A stretch of DNA of 64,000 nt from Amia ocellicauda (GCF_036373705.1 NC_089853.1:231001-295000); one strand, 5' to 3'; counted from the stretch's first letter, positions 35,456-47,879 are shown. Numbers and translations are program-made. The notes: generated by a model from the sequence alone, not told the origin.

Positions 35456-36614
35456 CAGACACACAGACTGGAGTCACTACACTGTTTCATACAAATGCAC
35501 ATTTACACACAAATAAAAAAAAAGCCAGACAACAGACTGATTGGAAGAGATATAATATAATACAGTGTAATGTGGTACAATGCGCTATACACAGGGTGTG
35601 TTGTATGTACAGTGATATGGCGACTGGCCTGTTTGACACTGGGCTGTATGACCCAGTACAGACACAGACCTGCATGCAGCAGCAGAGAGACGGGAACAGT
35701 GTTCCCAAGCTGTGCACTGTAAAACACCATGATAATAAAAACAAAAATAATACGCAGCATAAAAATAATAACAGCGCTTCGGAGTACTCAACCAAAATAA
35801 TGCACATAAACGGTTCTGCATTAACTTGCACTGAAATATTTTAATTTTGTCGCTGTCCTCTGCTGATGCACTGTGGGTTTACAGGGCTGCCCGTGAAACT
35901 GCCTGTTTGCAAACAGCGTGTCCGGACGCGTTTCCTTGCTGTCTGTGGAAGTGCCAGTCCAGAGAGGGTTATGGACCCAGACAGGGCAGCTGCTGTCCAG
36001 AGGCACCAACTGACGGGCAGCTGCAGGGGCCTCTAGTGCAAGAGAAGGCTGTCATAAGCCCTCAGGGTCCTCTGTGTGACAGCCGTCCACTGCGGTGCCC
36101 GATTCCCGAGAGTTCAATCTGGGATCCTGGGCAGCAGGGAAGCTGTCTGAGCCGTACCTGATGCAGTAGGGGTCCAGCTGCTGTATAAATGGGCATCCTC
36201 AGCATCATCCGACTCCCACATCACCTACACACCTCTCCATTTCTTTCACTACATTTCTCTCTGTCTCTCAGCTTCTCTCACTTTCTTTCTCTGTCATGAT
36301 CTTCCTTTTCTCTTGTATTCTCATTCTCTCTCTCTCACACTGTGTCTCTCTCTCTCTACCTTTCCATAAACTGCTCCCTCTCACACTTATATAAATATAT
36401 TTATAAAATAAAAAATACATTTTCTCTTAAAAGTCCCTCACAGTGTCTATCAGAGTCCACCATCGCCTGCGAGAGGAACCAACGGCACTGGGGCCCTGCA
36501 CTGTAGCACCGTGGGGGGGGGGTGTCAGGTTAGATTGAGGGAGGAAGTATGAGAGAGGGAGAGGGAGAAGGAGAGGGACGGATGAAGGGATGGAAGGAGG
36601 GGAAGTACAGTCAT
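35456..36614. other. PNPLA2 to PPP1R12 intergenic region, including probable PNPLA2 3' UTR
   Basis: No exon found. 36614 downward should be PNPLA2 3' UTR; an ATTAAA on the minus strand near 35839 could be its polyadenylation signal. The stretch 35850-36170 is of balanced composition and looks less repetitive than its surroundings, but I find no open exon with splice sites. Confidence 0.4.
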
Positions 36615-38919
36615 CTAGGGGAGCACAGGGGGTGCAGAGGGGGGAGGCAGGGGCCTCATCTCCAGGCCCCCCAGCTCCTCCGGCTCCTCTGGCTGCTCCG
36701 GGGTCAAGGGCTGGGTGTACAGTGACGCCTGCAGGTCAAGGTTGATGCAGAGCACTCCCGGGAGCAGCTGGCGCTGGTACTGGTCCAGCTTCATCATCAG
36801 GTCCAGAACCGATCCGCTGCCTCCCACCCAGCCGGGCAGCAGGCTGGACCCGGTTGGAGCCGACCGTGTGCGACGCAGCTCCCACTGATAGGACAGCCTG
36901 AGGGAGGGAGGGACAAGAGAGCGAAATGGTGAGACGGTGAGAGGGAGAGCGAAATAGTGAGAGCCAGAGTAGGACGGTGATAGCCAGACAGTGAGAGGGA
37001 GAGTGAGACGGTGAGACACACACTGACACTCGCACACTAGCACACACACACACAAGCACACACACATAGACTGACACACGCACACACTGACACACTAGCA
37101 CACGCACACACTGACACACACAGCATGTCTCTTGCCTGGCGCTGACGCTGTGGCTCAGGCTTCGTCCCGCCTGCCTCAGCAGACACTGCAGCACCTTCAC
37201 GCTCTGCTGCCCCATCCAGCTCACGTCCTCACGCACGTCCGGTAGCCACTCCAGCAACCTGGGAGCAGGGAGACGTCACCGACTGGACAGCTGGTCACAC
37301 ACCGAGAAATGAGCGAGACAGACGGAGAGATGGGGAGACACAGCGAGAGAGACAGAGAGACACAGAGAGACTAAGAGAGAGACAGAAAGACAGAGAGACT
37401 TGAGAGGGATTTGAGAGACAGCGAATCACAGAGAGAGAGACAGGGAGACACAGTGAAACGGACAGCGAGACACAGACAGACAGAGACAGACAGAGACAGA
37501 GGCAGTCGCTGACCTGACAGTGAGGGACACGGCCGACTCCAGAGGCAGGGTGTAGGGCAGCATCATGGCCGAGGCCAGTCTGACCGGCAGCAGGTTACTG
37601 AGGGACTGGAACACACTGCGCCGCTCCGCACACGCCTCCACTAGGGCTACACGACATGACACAACACTGTAACACTGCGCCGCTCCGCACACACCTCCAC
37701 CAGGGCTACACGACATAACAATGGAACACACTCTCACTCTCTCCCTCTCCCTCTCCCTCTCTCTCTCCATACCTCTGTGTAGTCGGGGGGGCAGGTGCTC
37801 AAAGATGTGCTGCTCTCCTCCGGCTGCTCCCTCGCTCTCCTTCGCCCTCCTCTCCTCTGGCTTCATCCCTCCATCTTTCTCCATCTGCCCTTCTTCCCCT
37901 TCCTCCTCCTCTTCCTCCTTTTCCTTCTCTTCCTCCTGCTTCTCCTCCCCCTCTCCCCGGGGGATCAGGCTGTGCTGGGGTCCCCGAAACTGCAGCAGCC
38001 CTGAACCCCAAAAACAAAAACACCCAGGGGTCAAAGGTCAGGGGACACTGACAGTCAGGGCAGACACTCTCTCACCAGCACCTGTTCACTGGGCTGATCA
38101 AACACTGCATTATATTGTTCACACTGGATACTGGACACCCTGCACTATACTGTGGTATACTGTACTGGACACTACACTGCACAACTGGGAGCTGAACTGA
38201 ACTGCATGCAACATCACAGGTGGCCACTGGGTGGCAGCAGAGCACTGCACAGAGATTCTCTATGTTTCTGTTCCCCCCCCCCCCCCCTCTCTCTCTCTCT
38301 CTCTCACTCTCTCTCCCTTCCTCACCATTCTTCGTGATGAAGTGCAGGGCATCTTTGTATCCCTGCTTACACATCGCTTTCATCACCTGCCAGAGAGAGA
38401 GAGAGAAAGAGGAGGAGACTCAAAACGATACGCACAACACAGTGTGTACCTGTGTGTGTTTGTGTGTGTACAGTGTGTGTAGTGAGTGTGTACCTGTGTG
38501 TGTGTGTGTGTGTGTGTAGTGACTGTATACCTGTGTGTGTGTACAGTGTGTGTAGTGAGTGTGTACCTGTGTGTACAGTGTGTAGTGAGTGTGTACCTAT
38601 GTATGTGTACCTGTGTGTACAGTGTGTCTACAGTGTGTGTAGTGAGTGTGTACATGTGTGTGTACAGTGTGTAGTGAGTGTGTACCTGTGTGTGTACAGT
38701 GAGTGTGTACCTGTGTGTGTACAGTGTGTGTAGTGAGTGTGTACCTGTGTGTGTACAGTGTGTGTAGTGAGTGTACCTGTGTGTGTACAGTGTGTGTAGT
38801 GAGTGTGTACCTGTGTGTGTACAGTGTGTAGTGAGTGTGTACCTGTGTGTGTAGTGAGTGTGTAAAGTGTGTGTAATGAGTGTGTACCTGTGTGTGTACA
38901 GTGTGTGTAATGAGTGTGT

Positions 38920-38973
<54 letters not shown>

Positions 38974-41900
38974 TGAGCGTGTACCGGTGTGTGTAATGAT
39001 TGTGTACCTGTGTGTGTAAAGTGTGTGTAGTGAGTGTGTACCAGTTTGTGTGTACAGTGTGTGTAGTGAGTGTGTACCTGTGTGTGTACAGTGTGTGTGT
39101 ACAGTGTGTGTGTGTACAGTGTGTGTAGTGAGTGTGTACCTGTGTGTGTGTGTGTGTGTGTGTGTGTATAGTGTGTGTAGTGAGTGTGTACAGTGTGTGT
39201 AGTGAGTGTGTACCTGTGTGTGTAGTGTGTACCTGTGTGTCGTACCTGTGTGTATAGTGTGTGTCTACAGTGTATGTAGTGAGTGTGTACCTGTGTGTAG
39301 TGAGTGTGTACCTGTGTGTGTGTAAAGTGTGTATAATGAGTGTGTACCTGTGTGTGTGTGTACAGTATGTAGTGAGTGTGTACCTGTGTGTGTACAGTGT
39401 GTAATGAGTATGTACCGGTCTGTGTGTAGTGTGGGTGTACCTGTGTGTGTGTGTGTGTGTACAGTGTGTGTAGTGAGTGTGTACCTGTGTGTGTAGTGTG
39501 TATAATGATTGTGTACCTGTGTGTGCAGTGTGTATAATGATTGTGTACCTGTGTGTGTGTGTGTATACAGTTTGTGTAGTGAGTGTGTACCTGTGTGTGT
39601 AGTGTGTATAATGATTGTGTACCTGTGTGTGTGTGTGTATACAGTGTGTGTAGTGAGTGTGTACCTGTGTGTGTAGTGTGTATGATTGTGTACCTGTGTG
39701 TACCAGTGTGTGTGTGTACAGTGTGTGTAGTGTGTGTAGTGAGTGTGTACAGTGTGTGAAAAGTGTGTACCTGTGTGTGTACAGTGTGTGTAGTGAGTGT
39801 GTACCTGTGTGTGTAGTGAGTGTGTAACTGTGTGTGTGTGTGTGTGTACAGTGTGTGTAGTGAGTGTGTATGTGTGCATTGTGTGTAGTGAGTGTGTACT
39901 TGTGTGTGTGTGTACAGTGTGTAGTGAGTGTGTACCTGTGTGTGTAGTGAGTGTGTACCTGTGTGTGTACCTGTGTATGTAGTGACTGTGTACCTGTGTG
40001 TGTGCCGTGTGTAGTGAGTGTGTACCTGTGTGTACAGTGTGTACCTGTGTGTGTGTGTGCATTGTGTGTAGTGAGTGTGTACCTATGTGTGTGTAGTGAG
40101 TGTACCTGTGTGTGTACAGTGTGTGTAGTGAGTGTGTACCTGTGTGTGCGTGTGTGTGCATTGTGTAGTGAGTGTGTACCTATGTGTGTGTAGTGAGTGT
40201 GTACCTGTGTGTGTAGTGACTGTGTACCTGTGTGTGTGTGTGCAGTGTGTGTAGTGAGTGTGCACCTGTGTGTTCAGTGTGTGTAGTGATTGTGTACCTG
40301 TGTGTGCAGTGTGTGTACAGTGTGTGTGTGCATTGTGTGTAGTGAGTGTGTACTTGTGTGTGTGTGTGTACAGTGTACCTGTGTGTGTAGTGAGTGTGTA
40401 CCTGTGTGTACAGTGTATGTAGTGACTGTGTACCTGTGTGTGTGCAGTGTGTGTAGTGAGTGTGCACCTGTGTGTACAGTGAGAGTGCACCTGTGTGTGT
40501 ACAGTGTGTGTGTACCTGTGTGTGTGTGTGTGCATTGTGTGTAGTGAGTGTGTACTTGTGTGTGTACAGTGTATAATGAGTGTGTACCTGTGTGTGTGTA
40601 GTGAGTGTGTACCTGTCTGTGTGTGTGTGTACAGTGTGTGTACAGTGTATAATGAGTGTGTATCTGTCTGTGTGTGTGTGTGTGTACAGTGTGTGTAGTG
40701 AGTGTGTACCTGTGTGTGTGTACAGTGTGAGTAGTGAGTGTGTACCTATGTGTGTGTGTACAGTGTGCGTAGTGAGTGTGTACCTTTGTGTGTGTGTGTG
40801 TGTGTGTGTAGTGAGTGTGTACCTGTGTGTGTGTACAGTGTAATGAGTGTGTACCTGTGTGTGTGTACAGTGTAATGAGTGTGTACCTGTGTGTGTGTGT
40901 GTGTGTGTGTAGTGAGTGTGTACCTGTGTGTGTGTACAGTGTAATGAGTGTGTACCTGTGTGTGTGTGTATGTACAGTGTGTGTAGTGAGTGTGTACAGT
41001 GTGTGTGTAGCGTGTGTGTACCTGTGGCTCCGGGGGGAACAGCGCTTTACTCAGCCGGTACAGGTTGTGCAGTGACAGCTGGATGCTGGTGTTGGTGACG
41101 CGCAGCTCGTGGAGGCTGGGCGAGGCGTCGCGCGGGCAGATGTCGCTCTCGCCCGAGAACGGAGACACCGTGATGGTGCTCTTGAGCTCGTACTGCGGCA
41201 GGTTGTCAGAGATCCCCCCGTCCACATAGCGCTGAGAGAGGGAGGGAGGGAGAGGGTTAAGAACATAAGAAAGTTTACAATCGAGAGGAGGCCATTCGGC
41301 CCATCGTGCTCGTTTGGTGTCCATTAATAACTCAGTGATCAAGGATCCTATCCAGTCTGTTTTTGAATGTTCCCAAATTGTCTCTTCAGCCACATCGCTG
41401 GGGAGTTTGTTCAGATTGTGACGCCTCTCTGTGTGAAGAAGTGTCTCCTGTTTTCTGTCTTGAATGCCTTGAAGCCCAATTTCCATTTGTGTCCCGGGTG
41501 CGTGTGTCCCTGCTGATCTGGAAAAGCTCCTCTGCTTTGATGTGGTCGATGCCTTTCATGATTTTGAAGACTTGGATCAAGTCCCCACGTAGTCTCCTCT
41601 GTTCCAGGGTGAAAAGATTCAGTTCCTCAGTCTCTCAGTAGGACATTCCCTTCAGACCTGGAATAAGTCTGGTTGCTCTCCTCTGAACTGCCTCTAGAGC
41701 AGCGATATCTGTCTTGAAGTGTGGAGCCCAGAACTGTCCACAGTATCCAGATGAGCTCTAACTAGTGCATTGTACAGTCTGAACATCACTGCCCTTGTTC
41801 CCAATTCTACACTTTTGACAATATACCCTAGCATTGTTATTGCCTTTTTTATTGCTTCCCCACAATGTTTAAATGGAGAAAGTGAGGAGTCCACATAGAC

Positions 41901-43054
41901 TCCTAGGTCTTTCTCATGCGTTACTTCATCTAGTCCTATTCCTCCCATAGTGTAATTATAGTGGACATTTTTGTTACCTGCGTGTATTACCTTGCACATA
42001 CCTTCCACATTGAATTTCATCTGCCAGGTGTCGGCCCACAACTGAATATTATCTAAGTCCCTCTGAATAGCCTGTGCTGCCGAGATTGTATCTGCTGAGC
42101 CACCTATTTTAGTATCATCTGCAAATTTGACAAGTTTGCTAACTATCCCAGAGTCCAGATCATTAATATAGATTAGAAAAAGCACAGGCCCTAGTACTCC
42201 ATCTACTTTCATTACCCTGAATGCCTACAGCTTCCAATTTGGGGATCAGTCTTTGGTGTGGAACCGTATCAAAAGCTTTTTGGAAATCTAAGTATATCAT
42301 ATCATATGCTTTCACCTGATCTACAGCTGCAGTTGCATGTTCAAAAAATTCTAATAGATTAGTAAGACATGATCTGCCTCGTCTGAACCCATGTTGACTA
42401 TCTCCAAGAATATGGTTTTCATTAAGATGCTCCTCTATTTCCTGTCTAATCATTTTCTCCAACATTTTACAGGTGATGCAGGTGAGACTGATTGGTCTGT
42501 AATTTCCTGGCTCAGTTTTGTCCCCTTTCTTGTGGATTGGGATGACATTTTCTGTCTTCCAGTCAGTCGGCACATCCCCTGTTCTAAGTGTCATTTGGAA
42601 TAATTGAGTTAGTGGCCGATAAATAATTTCCCTCATTTCTTTAAGTACTGTTGGAAATATACCATCTGGCCCAGGTGATTTGTTGGTTTTTAATTCTGCT
42701 CGTCCCTTTAGTACCTCCTCCTCATTTATCCTGATCTCTCTTAGGGTTTGACTGGACTGGTTGTTAACCTGTGGCATATTATCTGTCTTTTCTTTTGTAA
42801 AAACCTCTGTGAAATACTCATTTAGAACATTTGCCACATCTTGTTCGTTTTCCAAGATACCTCCATTTTTGCCCTTTATCTGTTTCACCTCCTCCTTTAT
42901 TGACCCTTGCTGTTGTACAGCTTGAGACGCCAGGTTGAGATGCCAGAGGAAGATTGTTTCTATCACTTTCTTTCTGCAGTGAACTTGAACTTTCACCTAC
43001 TTCTGCGTGTGCGTGTCTGTTTGTAAGTTCATGTGAGGTCACAGCAGGCAACAG

Positions 43055-43088
<34 letters not shown>

Positions 43089-46000
43089 AGGAGACAGGCT
43101 GAAGATGTTACACAAGAGAGGAATAATAGTGACATCATCACTGACATCATCACTGACAGCACACAGGGCAAGGAGCAATGTCTGAGAGAGAGAGAGACTA
43201 TGACACAGACTGGGCCAGACTGAATCTGCTGGAAGTTCGATTAGAATTCAATTTCAACTGGATTTGATGTTTTTCTATGAAGAAATAGAGCTGAATATGG
43301 GTTTGCCAGTGTTCTGACCGCGATCGCTCGTATTGCACTCCACACGGATGTCAATTATTGACTAGTGAATTTTAGAGAGACAGGGATGTTAAGACAGTAA
43401 GAGAGCGAGAGAGAGATGGAGAGATGGAAAGACAGAAAGACAGAAGGAGGGAGAGACACAGAGTCTGTGTCTGTGAGACTCACCACACCCTTCAGTGTTG
43501 GAGGAATTAAGCCACAGTAGACTGGAATAAATGCGCTACACACACAGGCCTGAGAGAGAGAGAGAGGGAGGGAGGGGGAGAGAGAGAGGGAGGGTTAACA
43601 CATCTACTGCACAATTATCCCCAGTGTGAGACTCTCTCTCTCGCTCGCTCTCCCAGTGCCCCCAGTCACCTGCACAAGCTCTTCCATGTTGTTGAACTGT
43701 GTGAGCAGCACGTTCTGGCCGTCGGACACGCGTGTGAGGGAGATGCCCAGGCGCCCGGTGGCGTGTGTGTGTGAATTGGGGGGTAGCGTACGGTACAACA
43801 ACACACGCATCAGCTTCACCAGGTTGAATGAGGGGTGCAGTGGCCCCAGGGCCCGGCGCCGCGCCTCCCTGGACACTGCAATGATGTTCGCACCTGCCTC
43901 CCCTACAGAGAGAGAGAGACAGAGAGAGATACAGAGTGAGAGAGAGAGACATACATGCAGAGAGAGAGAGAGGGAGCGAGAGATATGAAGAGCTACACAC
44001 ACGCACACAGAAAGTATTGACAATGACTATGATGAGCATTACGATTACACAGTCCATCTAATATAGCTCCAGCAGTCCGTCTAATATAGCGCCCGCAGTC
44101 CTACCACCCATAGTCCATGTATTACAGTGTCAACAGTCCGTGTTAAATATGCCCACAGTCCGTGTAATATAGCGCCCACAGTCCGTGTCATATACCACCT
44201 GCAGTCCGTGTTAAATATGCCCACAGTCCGTGTAATATAGCGCCCACAGTCCGTGTCATATACCACCAATACCGCCCGCAGTCCGTTAAATACGCCCACA
44301 GTCCGTATCATACACCGCCAATACCGCCTGCAGTCCATCTAATATACCACCCGCAGTCCATGTCATATAGCGCCCTGAAATTACAGACCAATCAGTCTCA
44401 CCTGCATCACTTGTAAAATGTTGGAAAAAATGATTAGACAGAAATTAGAGGAGCATCTTAATGAAAACCATATTCTTGGAGATAGTCAACATGGGTTTAG
44501 ATGAGGCAGATCATGTCTATGTAGGGACTTGATTCAAGTCTTCAAAATCATGAAAGGCATCGACCACATCAAACCAGAGGAGCTTTTCCAGATCAGCAGG
44601 GACACACGCACCCGGGGACACAAATGGAAATTGGGCTTCAAGGCATTCAAGACAGGAAACAGGAGACACTTCTTCACACAGAGAGGCGTCACAATCTGAA
44701 CAAACTCCCCAGCGATGTGGCTGAAGAGACAATTTGGGAACATTCAAAAACAGACTGGATAGGATCCTTGATCACCAAATGGACACCAAACGAGCACGAT
44801 GGGTCGAATGGGCTCCTCTCGCTTGGACACTTTCTTATGTTCTTATGTTTCCAATAGCGCCTCTGATAGTTTCAACAGGGAAAACCTTACCATTTTCGTG
44901 TAATTCATCATTTGATCACAAAAACTTGCAGTATTTTAGACGTGCTTTGCTGTCATTGCAAAGAACTAAAATGGCTAGGAGTTTTTGTCTGTCTTAATTA
45001 TTCATTATAAACAGAATTTAAACTGCTATTATAACATATTAATTGATAACAAAATAAAACATTTAGATAGGTATTTATTATTTTTTCCCACGTTGTGTTC
45101 GAAAGACACAGAATTGTCTTTCCCATCATAGTATTGAATAGAAACCGATATATTATCAGATGCATGTAACCACACAAATATAGGGTTTTGTACTAATGTG
45201 AATGAGAACACCTGCAGTGTTACGCATCAATTAAAAATAATTTGTTTCTGTGAGTACGGTGTCTGCAAATCATGTTTGATCGGAACCTGAATCGGACGTA
45301 TTTTCTTGCACTCTGCATCCAATAAGAGCATCCATTCAATATTTATAAATAACCTACTGTTGGCAGAAAAAATCCAGTGATCAATCCATAAGGGCTACAC
45401 TGTACATCAGGAGTGGAACGAGCGATATTGTCTGTGGCATCTCATTTGTGATTTAGGTTACAACAGAGACTTGCGTCAGGAAAAAACATGGACTTGAAGG
45501 TAATGCAGGTGGTGGTCAGTGGCCACGAGTCTGGTCATATTTGAATAAAATTACAATCAAAAGGATTTTGTTTGTCTGTTTATTTTACGTTTGTTGCAGG
45601 TCGCATTCATGTTGCACAGATTTCCGCAGTTTTACACAATTCCACAGATCCCATTGGTGGAGCAGCGCAGATCTGCGCAAAAACTGCACAATCAGAGATC
45701 TCGATCACCGCACTTAGTTAACAAATTCACTATTCACAGTGATACCTTTTTGTGCAGCAAAACATCATAAAGAAATGATAAACAGGCAGTTAACTGTTAT
45801 GTCGGGTGTGCCAGGGAATGAAACAGATTTAAAAAATGACACCCACCCATTCAGACTCATGAACAGGCACACATGCACTGTTGAGATGTTAAAATGAACA
45901 TATCAGACAACCACGAACACAAGACTGTTTTTTTTTGTTTTGACACACTTCTTCTACAGCAGTTTAGTGTCTTAGTTCCAATCAAGACCCTTGGGGGGGG

Positions 46001-46955
46001 TGTAGCTGTCTGATTCTCTTTTCTCAGACAGATGTCAGTAGAAATGGCATTTAATAATGAAAAACACTAGAATATAATAGAGAATGATATGTTCAGTTTA
46101 CTCATGTGACACTAGTGGTTCTATGTTTTGGGAGAATAACGCAATGGTACAGTTTAGTACAGTATACAGTGATGTACAGTGTTTTCAGTGTTACACAGTA
46201 TACAGTGTTGTACAGTGTTTTCAGTGTTACACACTATACAGTGTTGTACAGTATAGTATACAGTGTTGTATAGTACACAGTGTTAAGAACATAAGAAAGT
46301 TTATAAACGAGAGGAGGCCATTCGACCCATCGTGCTCGTTTGGTGTCCATTAATAACTAAGTGATCCAAGGATGCTATCCAGTCTATTTTTAAATGTTCC
46401 CAAATTTTCAACATCTACCACATCGCTGGGGAGTTTGTTCCAGATTGTGACGCCTCTCTGTGTGAAGAAGTGTCTCCTGTTGTACAGTACAGTACAGTAC
46501 AGTATAGTGTTGTACAGTGTTTTCAGTGTTACACAGCATACAGTGTAGTACAGTATACAGTGTAGTACAGTGTAGTACAGTATACAGTGTAGTACAGTAT
46601 ATAGTGTAGTACAGTATACAGTATACAGTGTAGTACAGTGCAGTGCAGTAATTGATTTGATAATAAATAGAGTCTCTGGAGAAGAGCTGTCTCTCTGTGA
46701 CCAGCAGAGCACACGACTGGACAAAGCTGTCACTACAGCATCCCTCTTCTCAAGGGTCCATACCGGACCGACTGACGGACTGCTACCCCCCCGACCGACA
46801 CTGTGTCCGCTGAGGATGAGGCTCTGTCTATCTGTCTGCCTGCCTGCCTGCCTGCCTGCCCGCCCGTCACCTTGGACAGAGGAGTCATGGGGTATAAACT
46901 GGGGCCTCCGTGGAGACACACCTGCTGACCCTTTGTCCACGGTATGTCACAACCA

Positions 46956-47003
<48 letters not shown>

Positions 47004-47116
47004 TTGACATGTGCTCAGTGCCGTGTGTGTGTGGGTGTGGGTGTGTGTGTGTGTGTGGTTGACATGTGCTCAGTGCCGTGTGTGTGTGTGGGTGTGTGTG
47101 GGTGACGTGCTCAGTG

Positions 47117-47150
<34 letters not shown>

Positions 47151-47466
47151 TTGACATGTGCTCAGTGCCGTGTGTGTGTGTGTGTGTGTGGGTGACGTGC
47201 TCAGTGCCGTGTGTGTGTGTGTGTGTGGGTGACATGTGCTCAGTGCCATGTGTGTGCGTGTGTGTTGTAGTTGACTCACCCAGGCAGGCCCCGCTGACCA
47301 GCGCAGAGGCGGTGAGCGCTCCGGCTGAGGCCCCGTAGATGTGCCGGGCATTTTCCACCAGGAAGGGCGCCTGTTCCTGCAGGCAGCTGGCCACGCCGAT
47401 GTGGTAGATCCCCAGGAACCCGCAGCCGGCAAAGGAGATGTTCCAGGGAGAGTCCAGAGGGAACAT
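36615..47466 (-). CDS. pnpla2: Patatin-like phospholipase domain protein 2 (adipose triglyceride lipase, ATGL)
   Basis: First enzyme of triglyceride breakdown, acting on lipid droplets. Coding exons: 47466-47280, 43902-43670, 43549-43484, 41231-41022, 38386-38326, 38000-37773, 37646-37514, 37258-37136, 36897-36615. Phases close and give 1524 nt, 507 aa (human is 504). ATG 47466 starts [19 protein letters not shown]. The patatin domain shows the glycine-rich oxyanion motif GCGFLG, the nucleophile motif GASAG, and the catalytic Asp in [45 protein letters not shown] and [14 protein letters not shown] are near-identical to vertebrate ATGL. The C-terminal half keeps [20 protein letters not shown] and LLEWLPDV. 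Odd points are a Glu/Lys-rich expansion in the exon 38000-37773, a duplicated acceptor beside exon 37646-37514, and a GC donor after 37136. Confidence 0.97.
37131..37135 (-). other. Non-canonical GC splice donor of PNPLA2 intron 8
   Basis: The exon ends CGCCAG at 37136 and the intron starts GCAAG (37135-37131), matching the GC-AG consensus. The acceptor is CAG before 36897. Joining gives [10 protein letters not shown], in phase and aligned with the family. Confidence 0.85.
37670..37723 (-). repeat. Tandem duplicate of the start of a PNPLA2 exon and its acceptor
   Basis: About 54 bp that repeat 37608-37669 with few changes. The copy carries GTCGTGTAG followed by the first 33 nt of the exon (CCCTGGTGGAGG against CCCTAGTGGAGG). 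If its acceptor at 37705 were used, the frame would stop after about 19 codons. Confidence 0.9.
38440..41012. repeat. 2.6-kb minisatellite in PNPLA2 intron 4
   Basis: More than 60 units of GTGTGTAGTGAGTGTGTACC with variable TGTGTGTACAG spacers. On the sense (minus) strand each unit reads ACACACAG-GTACACACTCAC, which copies the donor context of the exon that ends at 41022 (CCACAG-GTACACAC). The repeat abuts this donor. The long open frames in it are repeat artefacts. Confidence 0.95.
41252..42922 (-). mobile_element. CR1-like LINE, 5'-truncated, with internal deletion, in PNPLA2 intron 3
   Basis: The 3' tail is at 41252 (TTAAGAACATAAGAAAG). The C-terminal region extends to about 41700, the RT palm with FADDTKIGG lies around 42100-42140, and a deletion of about 130 bp near 42205 lacks the GVPQGS side. 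The RT fingers ([21 protein letters not shown]) lie at about 42350-42700. It ends near 42922. It preserves the uninterrupted sequence across the site where L2 entered the copy at 4789/8531. Confidence 0.9.
43057..43088. repeat. (GA)n microsatellite
   Basis: A pure GA run in PNPLA2 intron 3. Confidence 0.9.
44050..44387. repeat. Minisatellite, unit about 25 bp (CAGTCCGTGTAATATAGCGCC)
   Basis: Around 14 units of CCGCAGTCCGTGTAATATAG-like sequence in PNPLA2 intron 1, ending where a CR1-like copy begins. Confidence 0.9.
44388..44851 (+). mobile_element. CR1-like LINE, short internally deleted copy inside the minisatellite
   Basis: RT fragment 44393-44518 (TACAGACCAATCAGTCTC onward) is joined directly to the C-terminal region 44519-44845 and the TTCTTATG tail. 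ATAGCGCC occurs on both sides (44378-44385 and 44853-44860), consistent with a target duplication within the tandem repeat. Confidence 0.85.
44852..46135. other. PNPLA2 intron 1, AT-rich non-coding sequence
   Basis: No exon found. The segment 45600-45690 resembles 23320-23390 (old dispersed repeat). Confidence 0.5.
46140..46650. repeat. (TACAGTGTTG/TACAGTATACAGTG)n minisatellite, interrupted
   Basis: Units flank both sides of a CR1-like fragment (46285-46478). Confidence 0.9.
46285..46478 (-). mobile_element. CR1-like LINE, 190-bp 3' fragment
   Basis: It starts with the AAGAACATAAGAAAG tail and ends at GTGTCTCCTGT. Unlike most copies here it keeps GTTCCAGATTGTG, which leaves the WNKLP frame open, and has the variant TCAACATCTACCACATCG; it therefore groups with the copy at 59238-60343. 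Confidence 0.88.
46955..47265. repeat. (GT)n with GCTCAGTGCCGTGTG units, minisatellite beside PNPLA2 exon 1
   Basis: Seven units of TTGACATGTGCTCAGTGCCG separated by GT runs. It ends about 15 bp from the exon 1 donor (47278-47279). Confidence 0.92.
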
Positions 47467-47489
47467 CGTACCAGACACAGCAGCGGAGG

Positions 47490-47705
47490 GGAGATGGGGA
47501 CGGAGGGAGAGAGGGAGAAGGGGGGGACAGAGGGAGTGATAAGGAAAGAGGGAGAGAGGGATAGGGGAGAGAGGGAGTGATAAGGAAAGAGGGAGAGGGA
47601 GAGAGAGGGATAGGGGAGAGAGGGGGAGAGGGAGTGATAAGGAAAGAGGGAGAGGGAGAGAGAGGGATAGGGCAGAGAGGGGGAGAGAGGGATGATAGGG
47701 GGGAA
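47490..47705. repeat. GAGAGAGGGA-type purine repeat
   Basis: Units such as AGTGATAAGGAAAGAGGGAG and GAGAGAGGGATAGGG repeat just upstream of the PNPLA2 coding exon 1, in the 5' UTR or first intron. Confidence 0.85.
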
Positions 47706-47879
47706 GAAGGGGCAGGAAGCCTGTCAGGAGCTCACCTCCCGAGTGCCCTTTCTGTTGAGCTTCCAGAAATGAGTCCAGTAATCATATTATTATTAATAAT
47801 AATAATAATAATCACATAAAACAGGTCAATAAATAAATAAAATTAGGAAGTAAAGCGTCAGCCGACTGTCAGTAGTGAA

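Noticed and set aside
39265-40535. Long Thr/His/Tyr and Val/Cys/Ser open frames on both strands
   Set aside because: They are the GT-rich minisatellite of PNPLA2 intron 4 lacking stops in several frames.
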